Shown: positions 50,271 through 61,539, counted from the first letter of the stretch. The stretch: DNA of 64,000 nt from Chelativorans xinjiangensis (GCF_009812055.1 NZ_WQNH01000004.1:1-64000); one strand, 5' to 3'. Notes: generated by a model not told the origin, from the letters alone. Numbers and translations: made by a program.

Positions 50271-50757
50271 TACCGGCTGCCTTTGTTGACTGCTGGTGGC
50301 GCGTCGGGTGCAGATTCATTGGCGCTTTCCCCGCAATCCTCGCTTTCCACAAGGGGTGCGCCATTGCGCCGCACCTTTGCGCGACGTAAGCTCAGACCAA
50401 CTCAGGAGCCCGACAGTCCGCCCGGACAGCGGAACCAACTGAAGGGATTTTCTGAGGCCGTGCTGGCCCGGTCGGGCGACGGGTTTCGATCCGGAGTTTG
50501 GGTCCGGTGCCAGGGGTCCAGCGGAGCTGTCGCAAGCGGTTCCGGAACGCAAACGGCAGACCGATGCTGCCATGAAGGCCGGTTAGTCCTTCGATGGTGC
50601 GCCTCTTGGAAGCCTTCGCGGGTGGAGAAGGGGTGGCCCGGCAGGGCGGACGCGAGCGCGCAAGCGCGAGCAATGCACCACCGGGAACCGTCAATCAGGG
50701 TCTGGAACGCGCCAGTCTTTCGGACGGTCGGACCGGGTGCCTGAATTGGACAGGGAG

Positions 50758-50784
50758 GCACTGGGAGGAATCCCAGTGCTTTCC
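50758..50784 (+). terminator. Terminator-like hairpin in the metY-P450 interval
   Basis: An 8-bp perfect GC-rich stem with a 6-base loop is followed by TTTCCTT. It is about 490 bp after metY, too far to be an ordinary metY terminator. Confidence 0.6.
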
Positions 50785-50802
50785 TTGCGTTTGGGGGGAC
50801 CC

Positions 50803-50974
50803 GCGCTCGTCATCCCGGAAGCCGGCTTGAGCGGAGCGAAAGTCGGTTGTCCGGGACCCACTCCGTGACTTTCCCACATTCCGGCCCGCTTCGCCGGAGC
50901 TTCAGCGAGGCGAGAATGGGTCCCGGACAGCCTCCGCTAACGCTCCGGCTTCCGGGGATGACGCGCGTGGCTGG
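50803..50974. repeat. Palindromic repeat, family B, copy 3
   Basis: GCGCTCGTCATCCCGGAAGC at the left and TTCCGGGGATGACGCGCGTGG at the right are imperfect terminal complements. Inner arms GTCCGGGACCCACTC and ATGGGTCCCGGACAGCC match copy 1 at 72-225. The middle (CCGGAGCTTCAGCGAGGCGAG) matches copy 1 in the reverse orientation. Confidence 0.75.
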
Positions 50975-50979
50975 CGCGC

Positions 50980-52251
50980 TCACCATCGGCACACCAACCG
51001 CTCCAGCCCGTGGAAATGATAGGTGTCACGATACAGCGGCGTCTCGGCCAGCGCGATCTCCGGCAACCGCTCGAACAACACTTTCAGCGCCACCTGAAGC
51101 TCCAGCCGGGCCAGCGGCGCGCCGATGCAGAAGTGGATGCCGGCGCCAAAGGAGACGTTCTTCTGATCCGCACGGCCGGGAAGGAAGGCACGCGGGCGGT
51201 CGAAGGCCTGAGGATCGCTGTTGGCCGCACCCAGCATGAGGCCCACCTCTTCGCCGGGCTCCAGCCACACGCCATCGGCGACCTCCACCCGCTCGTAGGC
51301 ATAACGGGTGAACATGTGCAGCGGCGGATCGTAGCGCAGGCATTCCTCGACGGCGGCTGCCGTCTCCTCCGGTGCGCGGAAGAAGCGGCGTGGATCGCCG
51401 CCCTGGGCGAGGATGGTGGCGACGGCGTTGCCGAGCTGGTGCACCGTTGCCTCATGGCCGGCATTGAGGAGCAGGATGGTCGAGGAGACGAGCTCGTCTT
51501 CCGACAGCCTGTCGTCGCTTTCATGCGCTGAAATGAGGAGGGAGAGGAGATCGTCGCCGGGTTCGCTCCGCCGCTTCGCCGCATAGGAGCGGATGAAACC
51601 GCCGAATTCGCGCGCCGCCTCGTTGGCGCTCTCCTCCACGGCCTGGCCTCGGCCGTGCATGTACATGGCGACCATGCGGTGCGACCAGTCGAGGAGCTGG
51701 CTTCCCATCTCCACCGGAACGCCCAGCATCTCGGCGATGATGGTGATGGGCACCGGCGTGGCAAAGGCGGGGATCAGGTCCGCCTCGCCGTCCGCCGAAA
51801 AGCCGTCGACGAGTTCGTGGCACAGCGCCTCGACGCGCGGGCGCAGCCGCTCCACCTGGCGCGAGACGAAGGCGCGGTTGACGAGCGTTCTGAGCCGCGT
51901 GTGCGCCGGCGGCTCCAGCTCCAGCATGGAATGCGCCTCGACCGCCGCGAACTCCCGCAGATGCGGCTCGCCATAGAGCGTCGTGCCCGCCGGCACCTGC
52001 CGGCCGAGCCGGCGGTTGCGCAGCGCGCCGTTCACCTCCTCGTAGCCCGCCAGGCACCACATGCCGTAATCCTCCCAGAAGAAGACGCGGGCGTTTTCGT
52101 GCAGGTGGGCGTAGGCCGCGTAGGGGTTCTGCACGAAGGCGGGACTGTGCGGGTCGAGCCGCAGGCGGCGGCTTTGCCGGTCGAGGGAGAGGGGCCGGTC
52201 GAGGGAGAGGGGCCGGTCGAGGGAGAGGGGAGGGGATTCGGCGGTGTTCAT
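50980..52251 (-). CDS. Cytochrome P450
   Basis: A 423-residue soluble bacterial P450. It has the I-helix LLLNAGHEATVHQLGN, the ExxR motif (ECLRY) and the heme-thiolate signature SFGAGIHFCIGAPLARLE. ATG at 52251 is preferred; an earlier frame from 52311 lacks support. The N-terminus carries three exact copies of the hexapeptide encoded by an 18-bp DNA repeat (52177-52230). No ferredoxin or reductase gene is adjacent, so redox partner and substrate are unknown. It converges on the empty interval to the left and is divergent from clpP. Confidence 0.93.
   Translation of the reverse strand: MNTAESPPLSLDRPLSLDRPLSLDRQSRRLRLDPHSPAFVQNPYAAYAHLHENARVFFWEDYGMWCLAGYEEVNGALRNRRLGRQVPAGTTLYGEPHLREFAAVEAHSMLELEPPAHTRLRTLVNRAFVSRQVERLRPRVEALCHELVDGFSADGEADLIPAFATPVPITIIAEMLGVPVEMGSQLLDWSHRMVAMYMHGRGQAVEESANEAAREFGGFIRSYAAKRRSEPGDDLLSLLISAHESDDRLSEDELVSSTILLLNAGHEATVHQLGNAVATILAQGGDPRRFFRAPEETAAAVEECLRYDPPLHMFTRYAYERVEVADGVWLEPGEEVGLMLGAANSDPQAFDRPRAFLPGRADQKNVSFGAGIHFCIGAPLARLELQVALKVLFERLPEIALAETPLYRDTYHFHGLERLVCRW
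52177..52230 (-). repeat. Exact 18-bp tandem repeat, three copies, in the P450 gene
   Basis: CCGGTCGAGGGAGAGGGG is repeated three times without mismatch at 52177, 52195 and 52213. It encodes repeats of Leu-Ser-Leu-Asp-Arg-Pro near the protein N-terminus. Perfect identity suggests recent slippage and possible length variation among strains. Confidence 0.9.
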
Positions 52252-52328
52252 AGGCTCTGTCTTAGCCCTCTTTCGCGACGGCGCAACCGGTGCGCGGGGC
52301 TTATGGAGCACGGCAATTCAATCGCGGC

Positions 52329-52358
52329 CTTGCGCAGGCGGGAGCGGGCATCCTATAT
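52329..52358 (+). promoter_or_regulatory. Candidate heat-shock (RpoH) promoter of clpP
   Basis: CTTGCG (52329-52334), exactly 17 bp, then CCTATAT (52352-52358). This fits the alphaproteobacterial sigma-32 consensus (CTTG with a CCTATAT-type -10), 70 bp before the clpP start. clpP is a known RpoH target in the class. Confidence 0.6.
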
Positions 52359-52427
52359 CGGCGTAAAGAGAACGAATCTGCCTCGCGCCCGGCAGGCCGG
52401 CGCTTCCAAGGAATAAGGTATCCCTCC

Positions 52428-53060
52428 ATGCCAAATCCCATCGAGACCGCGATGAACCTTGTGCCGATGGTCGTCGAGCAGACGAACCGCGGCGAGCGCG
52501 CCTATGACATCTTCTCGCGCCTCTTGAAGGAACGCATCATCTTCATCACGGGGCCGATCGAGGACAGCGTGGCTGCGCTGGTGTGCGCGCAGCTCCTCTT
52601 CCTCGAGGCGGAGAACGCGAAGAAGGAGATCGCGCTCTACATCAACTCGCCAGGCGGCGTGGTGACGAGCGGCATGGCCATCTATGACACGATGCAGTTC
52701 ATCCAGCCGCCGGTCTCCACCCTGTGCTTCGGCCAGGCGGCCTCCATGGGATCGCTGCTCCTGTGCGCCGGCGCCAAGGACATGCGCTTTGCAACGCCGA
52801 ACGCCCGCATCATGGTGCACCAGCCTTCCGGCGGCTTCCAGGGACAGGCTTCCGATATCGAGCGCCACGCCCAGGATATCATCAAGCTGAAGCGGCGGCT
52901 CAACGAGGTCTATGTCACGCACACGGGCCAGGACTACGAGACGATCGAGAAAACGCTCGACCGCGACCACTTCATGAACTCGGACGAGGCCAAGGAGTTC
53001 GGTCTCATCGACAGGGTGATCACGAATCGCGAACTGATCGAGGCCCCAAAGATCTCGTAA
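52428..53060 (+). CDS. clpP: ATP-dependent Clp protease proteolytic subunit
   Basis: ClpP forms the tetradecameric peptidase chamber used with ClpX and ClpA. The 210-residue protein has the catalytic triad at Ser106 ([11 protein letters not shown]), His131 (IMVHQPSGG) and Asp180 (LDRDHFM), with family spacing of 25 and 49 residues. The N-terminal [16 protein letters not shown] region is the axial loop. clpX follows after 275 bp. A heat-shock-type promoter lies upstream. Confidence 0.97.
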   Translation: MPNPIETAMNLVPMVVEQTNRGERAYDIFSRLLKERIIFITGPIEDSVAALVCAQLLFLEAENAKKEIALYINSPGGVVTSGMAIYDTMQFIQPPVSTLCFGQAASMGSLLLCAGAKDMRFATPNARIMVHQPSGGFQGQASDIERHAQDIIKLKRRLNEVYVTHTGQDYETIEKTLDRDHFMNSDEAKEFGLIDRVITNRELIEAPKIS

Positions 53061-53335
53061 GAGGGCGGGGACGGGGAACGGGCGGCGAAAATAGCTGGGT
53101 GCTGCGTCATTTCCGTCACAATTTCCTGTTCCCTCGATGCTGGCAACCGCCTACGTTAAGCCTATGTTGAAGTTCGATACCCTAGTCTTTGCTGGGGATT
53201 GTTGCCGCGCTTTCCGATTTGTGGTTCGTTCGGAAAACGACAATGGGGCGAAGCTGCGGGGGGTCAGACCCTTTCTTCGCCCTCCGGCAGACGACCTCGT
53301 GAAGGGGCGCCGGTGGTACTGAAAGGACGTGAGAG

Positions 53336-54610
53336 ATGAGCAAGATCAGCAACAGCGGCGGTGATTCCAAGAACACGCTGTACTGCTCGTTCTGCGGCAA
53401 GAGCCAGCACGAGGTGCGCAAGCTGATCGCCGGGCCGACCGTCTTCATCTGCGATGAATGCGTCGAGCTTTGCATGGACATCATCCGCGAGGAGAACAAA
53501 TCCTCGATGGTGAAGTCGCGTGAGGGCGTGCCGACCCCGCAGGAGATCCTGAAGGTTCTCGACGACTATGTGATCGGCCAGAGCTACGCAAAGCGCGTGC
53601 TCTCGGTGGCCGTGCACAACCACTATAAGCGGCTTGCCCATGCCGGCAAGAATCCCGACGTGGAGCTGGCGAAGTCCAACATCCTTCTGATCGGCCCCAC
53701 CGGCTGCGGCAAGACGCTGCTGGCGCAGACGCTGGCGCGCATCATCGATGTGCCCTTCACCATGGCCGACGCGACGACGCTGACCGAGGCGGGCTACGTG
53801 GGCGAGGATGTGGAGAACATCATCCTCAAGCTCCTGCAGTCGGCCGACTACAACGTCGAGCGCGCTCAGCGCGGCATCGTCTATATCGACGAGATCGACA
53901 AGATTTCGCGCAAGTCCGACAACCCGTCCATCACCCGCGACGTGTCGGGCGAGGGCGTGCAGCAGGCGCTCCTGAAGATCATGGAAGGCACGGTCGCCTC
54001 CGTGCCGCCCCAGGGCGGGCGCAAGCACCCGCAGCAGGAGTTCCTGCAGGTCGACACCTCGTCGATCCTGTTCATCTGCGGCGGCGCCTTCGCCGGGCTC
54101 GAAAAGATCATCTCCGACCGCGGCCGCAAGACCTCCATCGGCTTTGCCGCCAACGTCTCTTCGCCCGAGGACCGCCGTGCCGGCGAGCTCCTGCGCCAGG
54201 TGGAGCCGGAGGACCTGTTGAAGTTCGGTCTCATTCCGGAGTTCGTGGGCCGCGTGCCGGTGCTGGCGACGCTGGAGGACCTCGACGAGGAAGCCCTGGT
54301 GCAGATCCTCAGCGAGCCGAAGAACGCCTTGGTGAAGCAGTATCAGCGGCTGTTCGAGATGGAGAACGTGGAACTCACCTTCCACGAGAACGCGCTTCTG
54401 GCGATCGCCAAACGCGCGATCGAACGCAAGACCGGCGCGCGCGGCCTGCGCTCCATCATGGAATCGATCCTGCTCGACACAATGTTCGAGTTGCCGGCGC
54501 TGGAGGGCGTCCAGGAGGTCGTGATCTCCGACGAGGTGGTCAACGGCAATGCACGCCCCCTCTACATCTATGCCGAGCGCGAGAAGGAAAAAGGCAGCGT
54601 CAGCGCGTGA
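53336..54610 (+). CDS. clpX: ATP-dependent Clp protease ATP-binding subunit ClpX
   Basis: ClpX unfolds substrates and feeds them to ClpP. The 424-residue protein has an N-terminal zinc-binding domain ([11 protein letters not shown] and CDECVELC), Walker [12 protein letters not shown], Walker [10 protein letters not shown], and the IGF-type ClpP-binding loop near KTSIGFAAN. The start is placed after GGACGTGAGAG. The 275-bp leader shows no strong promoter match that I can name. Confidence 0.97.
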   Translation: MSKISNSGGDSKNTLYCSFCGKSQHEVRKLIAGPTVFICDECVELCMDIIREENKSSMVKSREGVPTPQEILKVLDDYVIGQSYAKRVLSVAVHNHYKRLAHAGKNPDVELAKSNILLIGPTGCGKTLLAQTLARIIDVPFTMADATTLTEAGYVGEDVENIILKLLQSADYNVERAQRGIVYIDEIDKISRKSDNPSITRDVSGEGVQQALLKIMEGTVASVPPQGGRKHPQQEFLQVDTSSILFICGGAFAGLEKIISDRGRKTSIGFAANVSSPEDRRAGELLRQVEPEDLLKFGLIPEFVGRVPVLATLEDLDEEALVQILSEPKNALVKQYQRLFEMENVELTFHENALLAIAKRAIERKTGARGLRSIMESILLDTMFELPALEGVQEVVISDEVVNGNARPLYIYAEREKEKGSVSA

Positions 54611-54702
54611 GGAAAGCTGGCCGTCGGGACGGGGTAGCAAGGCACGGCCGGAGGGCCGATATCCCGCTTTCGCCGCCCAGGCCCGAAGGCCGGCGCAACG
54701 CC

Positions 54703-54732
54703 CTTGATCTTAGTGCCGCGCGCCTCCACTTA
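54703..54732 (+). promoter_or_regulatory. Possible heat-shock promoter of lon
   Basis: CTTGAT (54703-54708), 17 bp, then CCACTTA. The -35 and spacing fit RpoH, but the -10 is weak. It lies about 135 bp upstream of the lon start. Confidence 0.3.
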
Positions 54733-54866
54733 ATGGACATATGGTGGCGGGTTTCGTCCCCCGGGTCGGCGTTGCGTATGGCAAGCCCCACGGGCGGACG
54801 GTATCCTTCGAAAGCAAGGCCCGCGGCTGGCTCTTGAGAGCGGCTGCGGCTGACAAAGGCTGAAAG

Positions 54867-57296
<2,430 letters not shown>

Positions 57297-57330
57297 GTCG
57301 CGTAAGCGCGCGACAAGCCCCAAGAAGCGA

Positions 57331-57357
57331 AGGCCGGCCCGATTGGGCCGGCTTTTT
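57331..57357 (+). terminator. Rho-independent terminator after lon
   Basis: GCCGGCCC and GGGCCGGC form a perfect 8-bp stem with loop GATT, followed by five T residues. Confidence 0.9.
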
Positions 57358-57447
57358 GCTGAAAAAGCGCGGAAAACCGGGGATTTTCCACTTCTCCGGC
57401 TCATTTCCCGCTTGGTCGGTTCTTCACTTCTTCATAAACTGCCGACC

Positions 57448-57477
57448 TTGCCGGTTGAGTCTCTCTCCGGCCATTAT
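57448..57477 (+). promoter_or_regulatory. Possible promoter of hupB
   Basis: TTGCCG (57448-57453), 18 bp, then CATTAT (57472-57477), 20 bp upstream of the hupB start. This is a weak sigma-70-type match in the only gap between the lon terminator and hupB. Confidence 0.3.
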
Positions 57478-57497
57478 GAAGAAGGGGTTTGTTGTTT

Positions 57498-57770
57498 ATG
57501 AACAAGAACGAACTGGTTTCCGCCGTTGCCGATCAGGCCGGTATCTCCAAAGGTGATGCCCAGTCGGCAGTCGATGCGGTTTTCTCCGTCATCACGAGCG
57601 AGCTGAAGAAGGGCGGCGACGTTCGGCTTGTGGGTTTTGGCAATTTCGGCGTTTCGCGGCGCGAGGCCTCCACGGGCCGCAACCCGCAGACCGGCGCCCC
57701 CGTCCAGATTCCGGCCCGCAACGTGCCGAAATTCTCCGCAGGCAAGGGCCTGAAGGACGCGATCAACTGA
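57498..57770 (+). CDS. hupB: DNA-binding protein HU
   Basis: HU is an abundant nucleoid protein that bends DNA without strong sequence preference. The 90-residue protein starts MNKNELVSAVADQAGISKGD. It has the conserved VGFGNFGVSRREA and the arm GRNPQTGAPVQIPARNVPKFSAGKGLKDA. It is the standard neighbour of lon in proteobacteria. AAGGGG lies before the ATG; a terminator follows. Confidence 0.97.
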   Translation: MNKNELVSAVADQAGISKGDAQSAVDAVFSVITSELKKGGDVRLVGFGNFGVSRREASTGRNPQTGAPVQIPARNVPKFSAGKGLKDAIN

Positions 57771-57804
57771 TCGCCGCCGACAAGGCTGTTTCTTGTCACA
57801 TGAC

Positions 57805-57829
57805 AAAGGCCGGGCTCGCCCGGCCTTTT
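57805..57829 (+). terminator. Rho-independent terminator after hupB
   Basis: AAAGGCCGGG and CCCGGCCTTTT pair around CTCG; a strong hairpin with a short T run, 35 bp after the stop. Confidence 0.85.
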
Positions 57830-57894
57830 CTGCTTTAGGCGACGGCATCCCGGCGCGCCACCACAGACGCTTGCAGAAACTTCAAGGGATAGGG

Positions 57895-57970
<76 letters not shown>

Positions 57971-58181
57971 GTGCGTGAGGCGCCGGCGGCTGGCGGGCCG
58001 ACCCCTCAAGCCCGTCCGTTTAGGCGGTTCGCCGCCTGATCGCAAGAAGAAATCGCCCGCCGACCGGTCTTTGCTCCAGCCGTGCGAATTCAGCCAGCAA
58101 AGGGCCTTGAGCCTGCTTGACAGGCACCCGCGAAGCGCCTAAGTGACCGCCCAGACGCCGCGCAACGGCGACGTCGCAAGC

Positions 58182-58258
58182 GCGGGTGTAGCTCAGCTGG
58201 TTAGAGTGCCGGCCTGTCACGCCGGAGGTCGCGGGTTCGAGCCCCGTCACTCGCGCCA
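58182..58258 (+). tRNA. tRNA-Asp (GUC)
   Basis: A 77-nt cloverleaf: acceptor GCGGGTG with CACTCGC (one G:U), anticodon stem CCGGC/GCCGG with loop CTGTCAC (anticodon GTC), T-loop GGTTCGAGCCC, discriminator G and encoded CCA. Confidence 0.97.
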
Positions 58259-58283
58259 TTTCTCAAACATCGCCATATATTTT

Positions 58284-58329
58284 GAGCAATTCCAGGAAAA
58301 GTGGAAAGCGTTTTCCGTCCGGAATTGCG
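58284..58329. repeat. Palindromic repeat, family C, copy 2
   Basis: Begins GAGCAATTCC and ends GGAATTGCG, with AAAAGTGGAAAGCG opposite GTTTTCC. It differs from the copy at 3408-3453 by only a few bases. Both copies lie next to the 3' end of a gene encoding an SdrD-like domain. Confidence 0.8.
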
Positions 58330-58380
58330 ACAAAACAACATGTTAGACCAGTTCATCGATTCCATGAACGATGAAATGGC

Positions 58381-58758
58381 CTAACGGCCGATCGAGGCGC
58401 CGAAGTTGAGCTTCGTCGTTTTGGCCGCTGTCAGCCGCACTACGCGAGGATTCTCCGTCGTCAGGCGGTAGCCTGTGGGCAGCGTGCGCGCATCGAGCTT
58501 CATGATGAAGGCCGAGCCGATGCGCCCTGCCTCCTCGTTTGCGCAGGCGACGTGGAAGCGGCCGTGAGCATCCGTCGTGATGAGCCAGCCGCTGACGGTG
58601 GCAAGCCGCACGCCCGGCAGTCCCGGCTCTCCCGCATCCTGGTAGCCGTTGCCGTTCTGGTCGTCGAAGACGGTTCCTATGACGTCGCTGCAGCCGAAAG
58701 GCTGCGCTGCCGCGCTCGACGTTGTGAGAACGAGGATGGGTAGCGCCAAGGAGAGCAT
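58381..58758 (-). CDS. Small secreted SdrD B-like domain protein
   Basis: A 125-residue precursor with signal peptide ([15 protein letters not shown]) and a single SdrD B-like (Cna-B-type) domain, [19 protein letters not shown] followed by GRFHVACAN. By eye about two thirds of its residues match residues 1370-1472 of the giant protein at 3545-8224, including KLDxRTLPxGYR and ENPRxVRLTA. There is no membrane anchor, so it should be free in the periplasm or exported. AAGGAG lies nine bases before the ATG. It is divergent from the OmpA-family gene. Confidence 0.85.
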   Translation of the reverse strand: MLSLALPILVLTTSSAAAQPFGCSDVIGTVFDDQNGNGYQDAGEPGLPGVRLATVSGWLITTDAHGRFHVACANEEAGRIGSAFIMKLDARTLPTGYRLTTENPRVVRLTAAKTTKLNFGASIGR

Positions 58759-58950
58759 CGATCGTTACTCCTTACTGACCGACAATCGTGCCCCCACACA
58801 GGTGGAAGCGTCTAGCCTAGCCGATATAGGTGATCAATTGGTTTCCACGTCCTGCCGGCCATGATTCCCCGTCGACAACCCTGCGGGCAACGCCGGTTGC
58901 GGCGCTGTGGGGCGCCTTTATAATGGCAGGCTCACTGGTTGGGGGGTACT

Positions 58951-59928
58951 ATGCTTAAGCTGTTCGTTCTCGTCGCGGCGGGTCTGTTTTTCTCCTCCGC
59001 GGGTACCTTGCCCGCGTCCGCGCAGCAGGCCGATCTTCCCGGCGCGGCCGACCATGCGCTTGTCGGCCGCTATGACGGCTCCGCAATCGATTTCTTTGAG
59101 ACCAAGGCCTATGAGGAACTGCGTTTGCCCTTCAAGGCGCTGGAGAGCGGCGAATGGCAGAGAGAGCTTGCCGGAAAGCTCACCTCGATCCGCTACAAGG
59201 GCCCCGGCGACCGCTCCATCCTGGAGGTCATGCGCAACTATGAGACGGCCCTGAAGGCGAACGGCTTTGAGATCGTCTTTTTCTGCCGCGGCCGGGACGA
59301 GTGTTCGCCCAAGCAGTCCGTCTCGGCATTCTGGGATGCCGCACGTGGCGGCATCGGCATGCCGACGACATGGGACACCACCATCTACCTCTTGGCCGAG
59401 CGCAACGATGCGGATGGCCTGGTGACGGTCGGCATGCTCGGCGTCGAGACACAGGCGCGAGGCGACATCCCCTTGACGCCGCACGTCGCCGTCACGGTGG
59501 TGGAGAGCCAGCCGATGGAGACCGACCGGATCACGCTGGTCGAGGCGAGCGCCATGGAAGAGGCGCTCGCTAAGGACGGGAAGATCGCCATCTACGGCAT
59601 CTATTTCGATTTCGACAAGGCAGACATCAAGCCGGAATCCCAACCGCAGATCGACCAGTTGGGAGAACTCTTGAAGACGAACCAGGATTTGCAGGCGATC
59701 ATTGTCGGGCACACGGACGGGCAGGGGGCGTTCGACTACAACCTGTCCCTGTCGCAACAGCGGGCGCAGGCCGTGGTGGACGCGCTCGTCGCCTCGTATG
59801 GGATCGCGCCGGGGCGCCTGATACCGGCCGGCGCCGGCATGCTCTCGCCGGTCGCCTCGAACAGGACCGAGGAAGGCCGCGCCAAGAACCGGCGCGTGGA
59901 GATCGTCGAGCGCTACACGGGCGGTTAG
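58951..59928 (+). CDS. OmpA-family protein with an N-terminal DUF4892-like domain
   Basis: A 325-residue exported protein: signal peptide ending PASAQQ, a middle region (about 30-200) resembling DUF4892 (YEELRLPFKALE, then FEIVFFCRGRDECSPK), and a canonical C-terminal OmpA peptidoglycan-binding domain. That domain has YFDFDKADIKPES, VGHTDGQGAFDYNLSLSQQRA and GRAKNRRVEIV. It likely tethers the outer membrane to peptidoglycan. ATG at 58951 follows a GGGGGG tract. It is divergent from the small SdrD-like protein. Confidence 0.88.
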   Translation: MLKLFVLVAAGLFFSSAGTLPASAQQADLPGAADHALVGRYDGSAIDFFETKAYEELRLPFKALESGEWQRELAGKLTSIRYKGPGDRSILEVMRNYETALKANGFEIVFFCRGRDECSPKQSVSAFWDAARGGIGMPTTWDTTIYLLAERNDADGLVTVGMLGVETQARGDIPLTPHVAVTVVESQPMETDRITLVEASAMEEALAKDGKIAIYGIYFDFDKADIKPESQPQIDQLGELLKTNQDLQAIIVGHTDGQGAFDYNLSLSQQRAQAVVDALVASYGIAPGRLIPAGAGMLSPVASNRTEEGRAKNRRVEIVERYTGG

Positions 59929-59942
59929 GGGAGGCGTTCGCC

Positions 59943-61157
59943 CTACGCGGGCTGCTTCCGCGCATCCGCAAGCGCCGGCGCGAGGTCGCCGGCCGGGCAT
60001 ATCTCGACCTCGCCCAGTTCCAGCCACGAGGCCATTTCCTCAAGCGCCTGCCATAGTTCGCGGCCCGTCTCGGGCGGAGCGTTCGGTTCCCCGTGGGCCG
60101 CCTGCACCCGCAGCACCCCTTGCTGGCGGTCGGCCTTGAGGTCGACGCGGGCGACGATCTCCTCGCCCAAAAGGAAGGGGAAGACGTAATAGCCGTAGAC
60201 CCGCTTTTCCGCCGGCGTGTAGATCTCGATCCGGTAGCGGAAATCGAACAGGCGCTCGGCCCGCGACCGCTCCCACACCAGCGGATCGAAAGGAGCGAGC
60301 AGGGCGCGCGCCCGCACCTTGCGCGGCAGGCGCGCCTCGCGGTGCATATAGGCCTGCCGCGTCCAACCCTTGACGTCGACCGGGATGAGTGTGCCGGCCT
60401 CAACGAGGTCTTCGATGCGCGGGTAGGTGTCGGCCGGCGGCAGGCGGAAATAGTCGCGCAGGTCGCTTGCCGTGGCGACGCCCAGCGCGCGGGCGGCGAT
60501 CTCGATAAGGGCGCGCTGCGCGTCTTCCGGGGCGGGCGTCGGCGTGGCCAGGACGGCCGCAGGCAGAACCCGCTCGGGCAGATCGTAGAGCCGTTCGAAG
60601 CTGGGCTTGCGCGAGTGGGTGGTGATGCGGCCGGCCCAGAACAGCCATTCAAGGGCATGCTTGACCTCGCTCCACCCCCACCAGCCGCTGGTGCCCGTGT
60701 GCCCGTCGATATCGGAGGCGGTGAGCGGCCCGCGCGCCGTCACATCGGCCAGAACCTGGTCGACGAAATCGCGCCGCTCGCGCCCAAACTGGGCGAGCCG
60801 GCCGTAAATGCCCTGGCCCGCTTCCGCCCGCGCCATGCGCCAGCGCAAGAGCGGCTGCGTTTCCACAGGCAGGAGCGAGGCTTCGTGCGCCCAGTATTCG
60901 AAGAGGGCGCGCGGCCGGCGCGAGGAGGCCCGCTCGAGAATTCCGGTAGGGTAGGGCCCGAGTCGCGAGAAGAGCGGCATGTAGTGGGCGCGCGTGACGA
61001 CGTTGACCGAGTCGATCTGAAAGAGGCCCGTGTGCCCGAGCACACGCGCCATGTGCCGCCGCTCGACCGCTCCGCCCGGCGGCCGGTCGCTGAAGCCCTG
61101 TGCCGCAAGGGCAATTCGCCGCACCTGCTTTTGCGTCAGCTTTTCTCTCGCCGCCAT
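59943..61157 (-). CDS. YcaQ-like (HTH_42/AlkX-AlkZ) winged-helix protein
   Basis: A 404-residue member of the HTH_42 superfamily, whose characterised members (AlkZ, YcaQ/AlkX) are DNA glycosylases that unhook interstrand crosslinks. The catalytic-type Q-x-D motif is visible (GLFQIDSVNVV) near residue 48. A run of winged-helix modules follows, with SRRPRALFEYWAHEASLLP and LAPFDPLVWERSRAERLFDF typical of the family. The start at 61157 follows GGGAAG. It converges with the OmpA-family gene and is transcribed away from nuoA. Confidence 0.88.
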   Translation of the reverse strand: MAAREKLTQKQVRRIALAAQGFSDRPPGGAVERRHMARVLGHTGLFQIDSVNVVTRAHYMPLFSRLGPYPTGILERASSRRPRALFEYWAHEASLLPVETQPLLRWRMARAEAGQGIYGRLAQFGRERRDFVDQVLADVTARGPLTASDIDGHTGTSGWWGWSEVKHALEWLFWAGRITTHSRKPSFERLYDLPERVLPAAVLATPTPAPEDAQRALIEIAARALGVATASDLRDYFRLPPADTYPRIEDLVEAGTLIPVDVKGWTRQAYMHREARLPRKVRARALLAPFDPLVWERSRAERLFDFRYRIEIYTPAEKRVYGYYVFPFLLGEEIVARVDLKADRQQGVLRVQAAHGEPNAPPETGRELWQALEEMASWLELGEVEICPAGDLAPALADARKQPA

Positions 61158-61539
61158 GCGCTTCCCGTCCCCGTGATTTTCGTGCAAAGCTAATGGCTTG
61201 CGGCGCGGCAGGCCACCCGTTTTGCCGCGTCGCGGCAAACGCTCCTGACAAAAAGTGCTGCTTTTGGGGGCGGCAACGGTTCAAGTGGGGCTCGAATGCA
61301 CCTAAATCCGTCTGTGTCGCTGGCGTCGCGGGGTGGGCAGGCGGCTAGGGGCTTTGCCGGTGAAGGGCATCTGACGCCCCATTTTCGCCAAGGTTTGACT
61401 TGCGTCCCCTGACCGCCTGCGCTAACCCTCGCCGCGTTGCAACATGGGCTTTGCCGCGCTGCGGGTCGGTCATGCCGGCGGCTGTGCAACACGCCCCAGT
61501 ACGGAGCCTCGCATCACGCGGGCAACGGAAAGTCGGACA
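61158..61539. promoter_or_regulatory. Upstream region of the nuo operon
   Basis: No gene is seen in 382 bp. A perfect 19-bp palindrome lies at 61221-61239 (TTTGCCGCG, T, CGCGGCAAA). TTGACT at 61395-61400 is the best -35-like word, with a weak CTAACC downstream. The remainder shows nothing I can name. Confidence 0.4.

Larger units (their letters stand above)
50271..50979. other. 709-bp interval without a supported gene
   Basis: Three overlapping frames of 85-120 codons exist but show no recognisable domain, no good ribosome site and no homology I can recall. Positions 50758-50779 form a strong hairpin (GCACTGGG and CCCAGTGC) followed by TTTCCTT, a terminator for something transcribed on the plus strand. 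Positions 50803-50974 are a family B palindromic repeat. The stretch 50290-50750 is unexplained. Confidence 0.5.

Noticed and set aside
50402-50761. 119-codon minus-strand frame in the metY-P450 gap
   Set aside because: No ribosome site, no recognisable domain, proline- and arginine-rich composition typical of chance GC-rich frames; overlapping frames look equally plausible.
50980-52251. P450 as part of a secondary-metabolite cluster
   Set aside because: Neighbours are metY and clpP; there are no biosynthetic partners or redox-partner genes nearby.
58020-58259. Short minus-strand frame with a GLEPATSG-like peptide
   Set aside because: This is the antisense translation of tRNA-Asp, a well-known artefact, not a protein.
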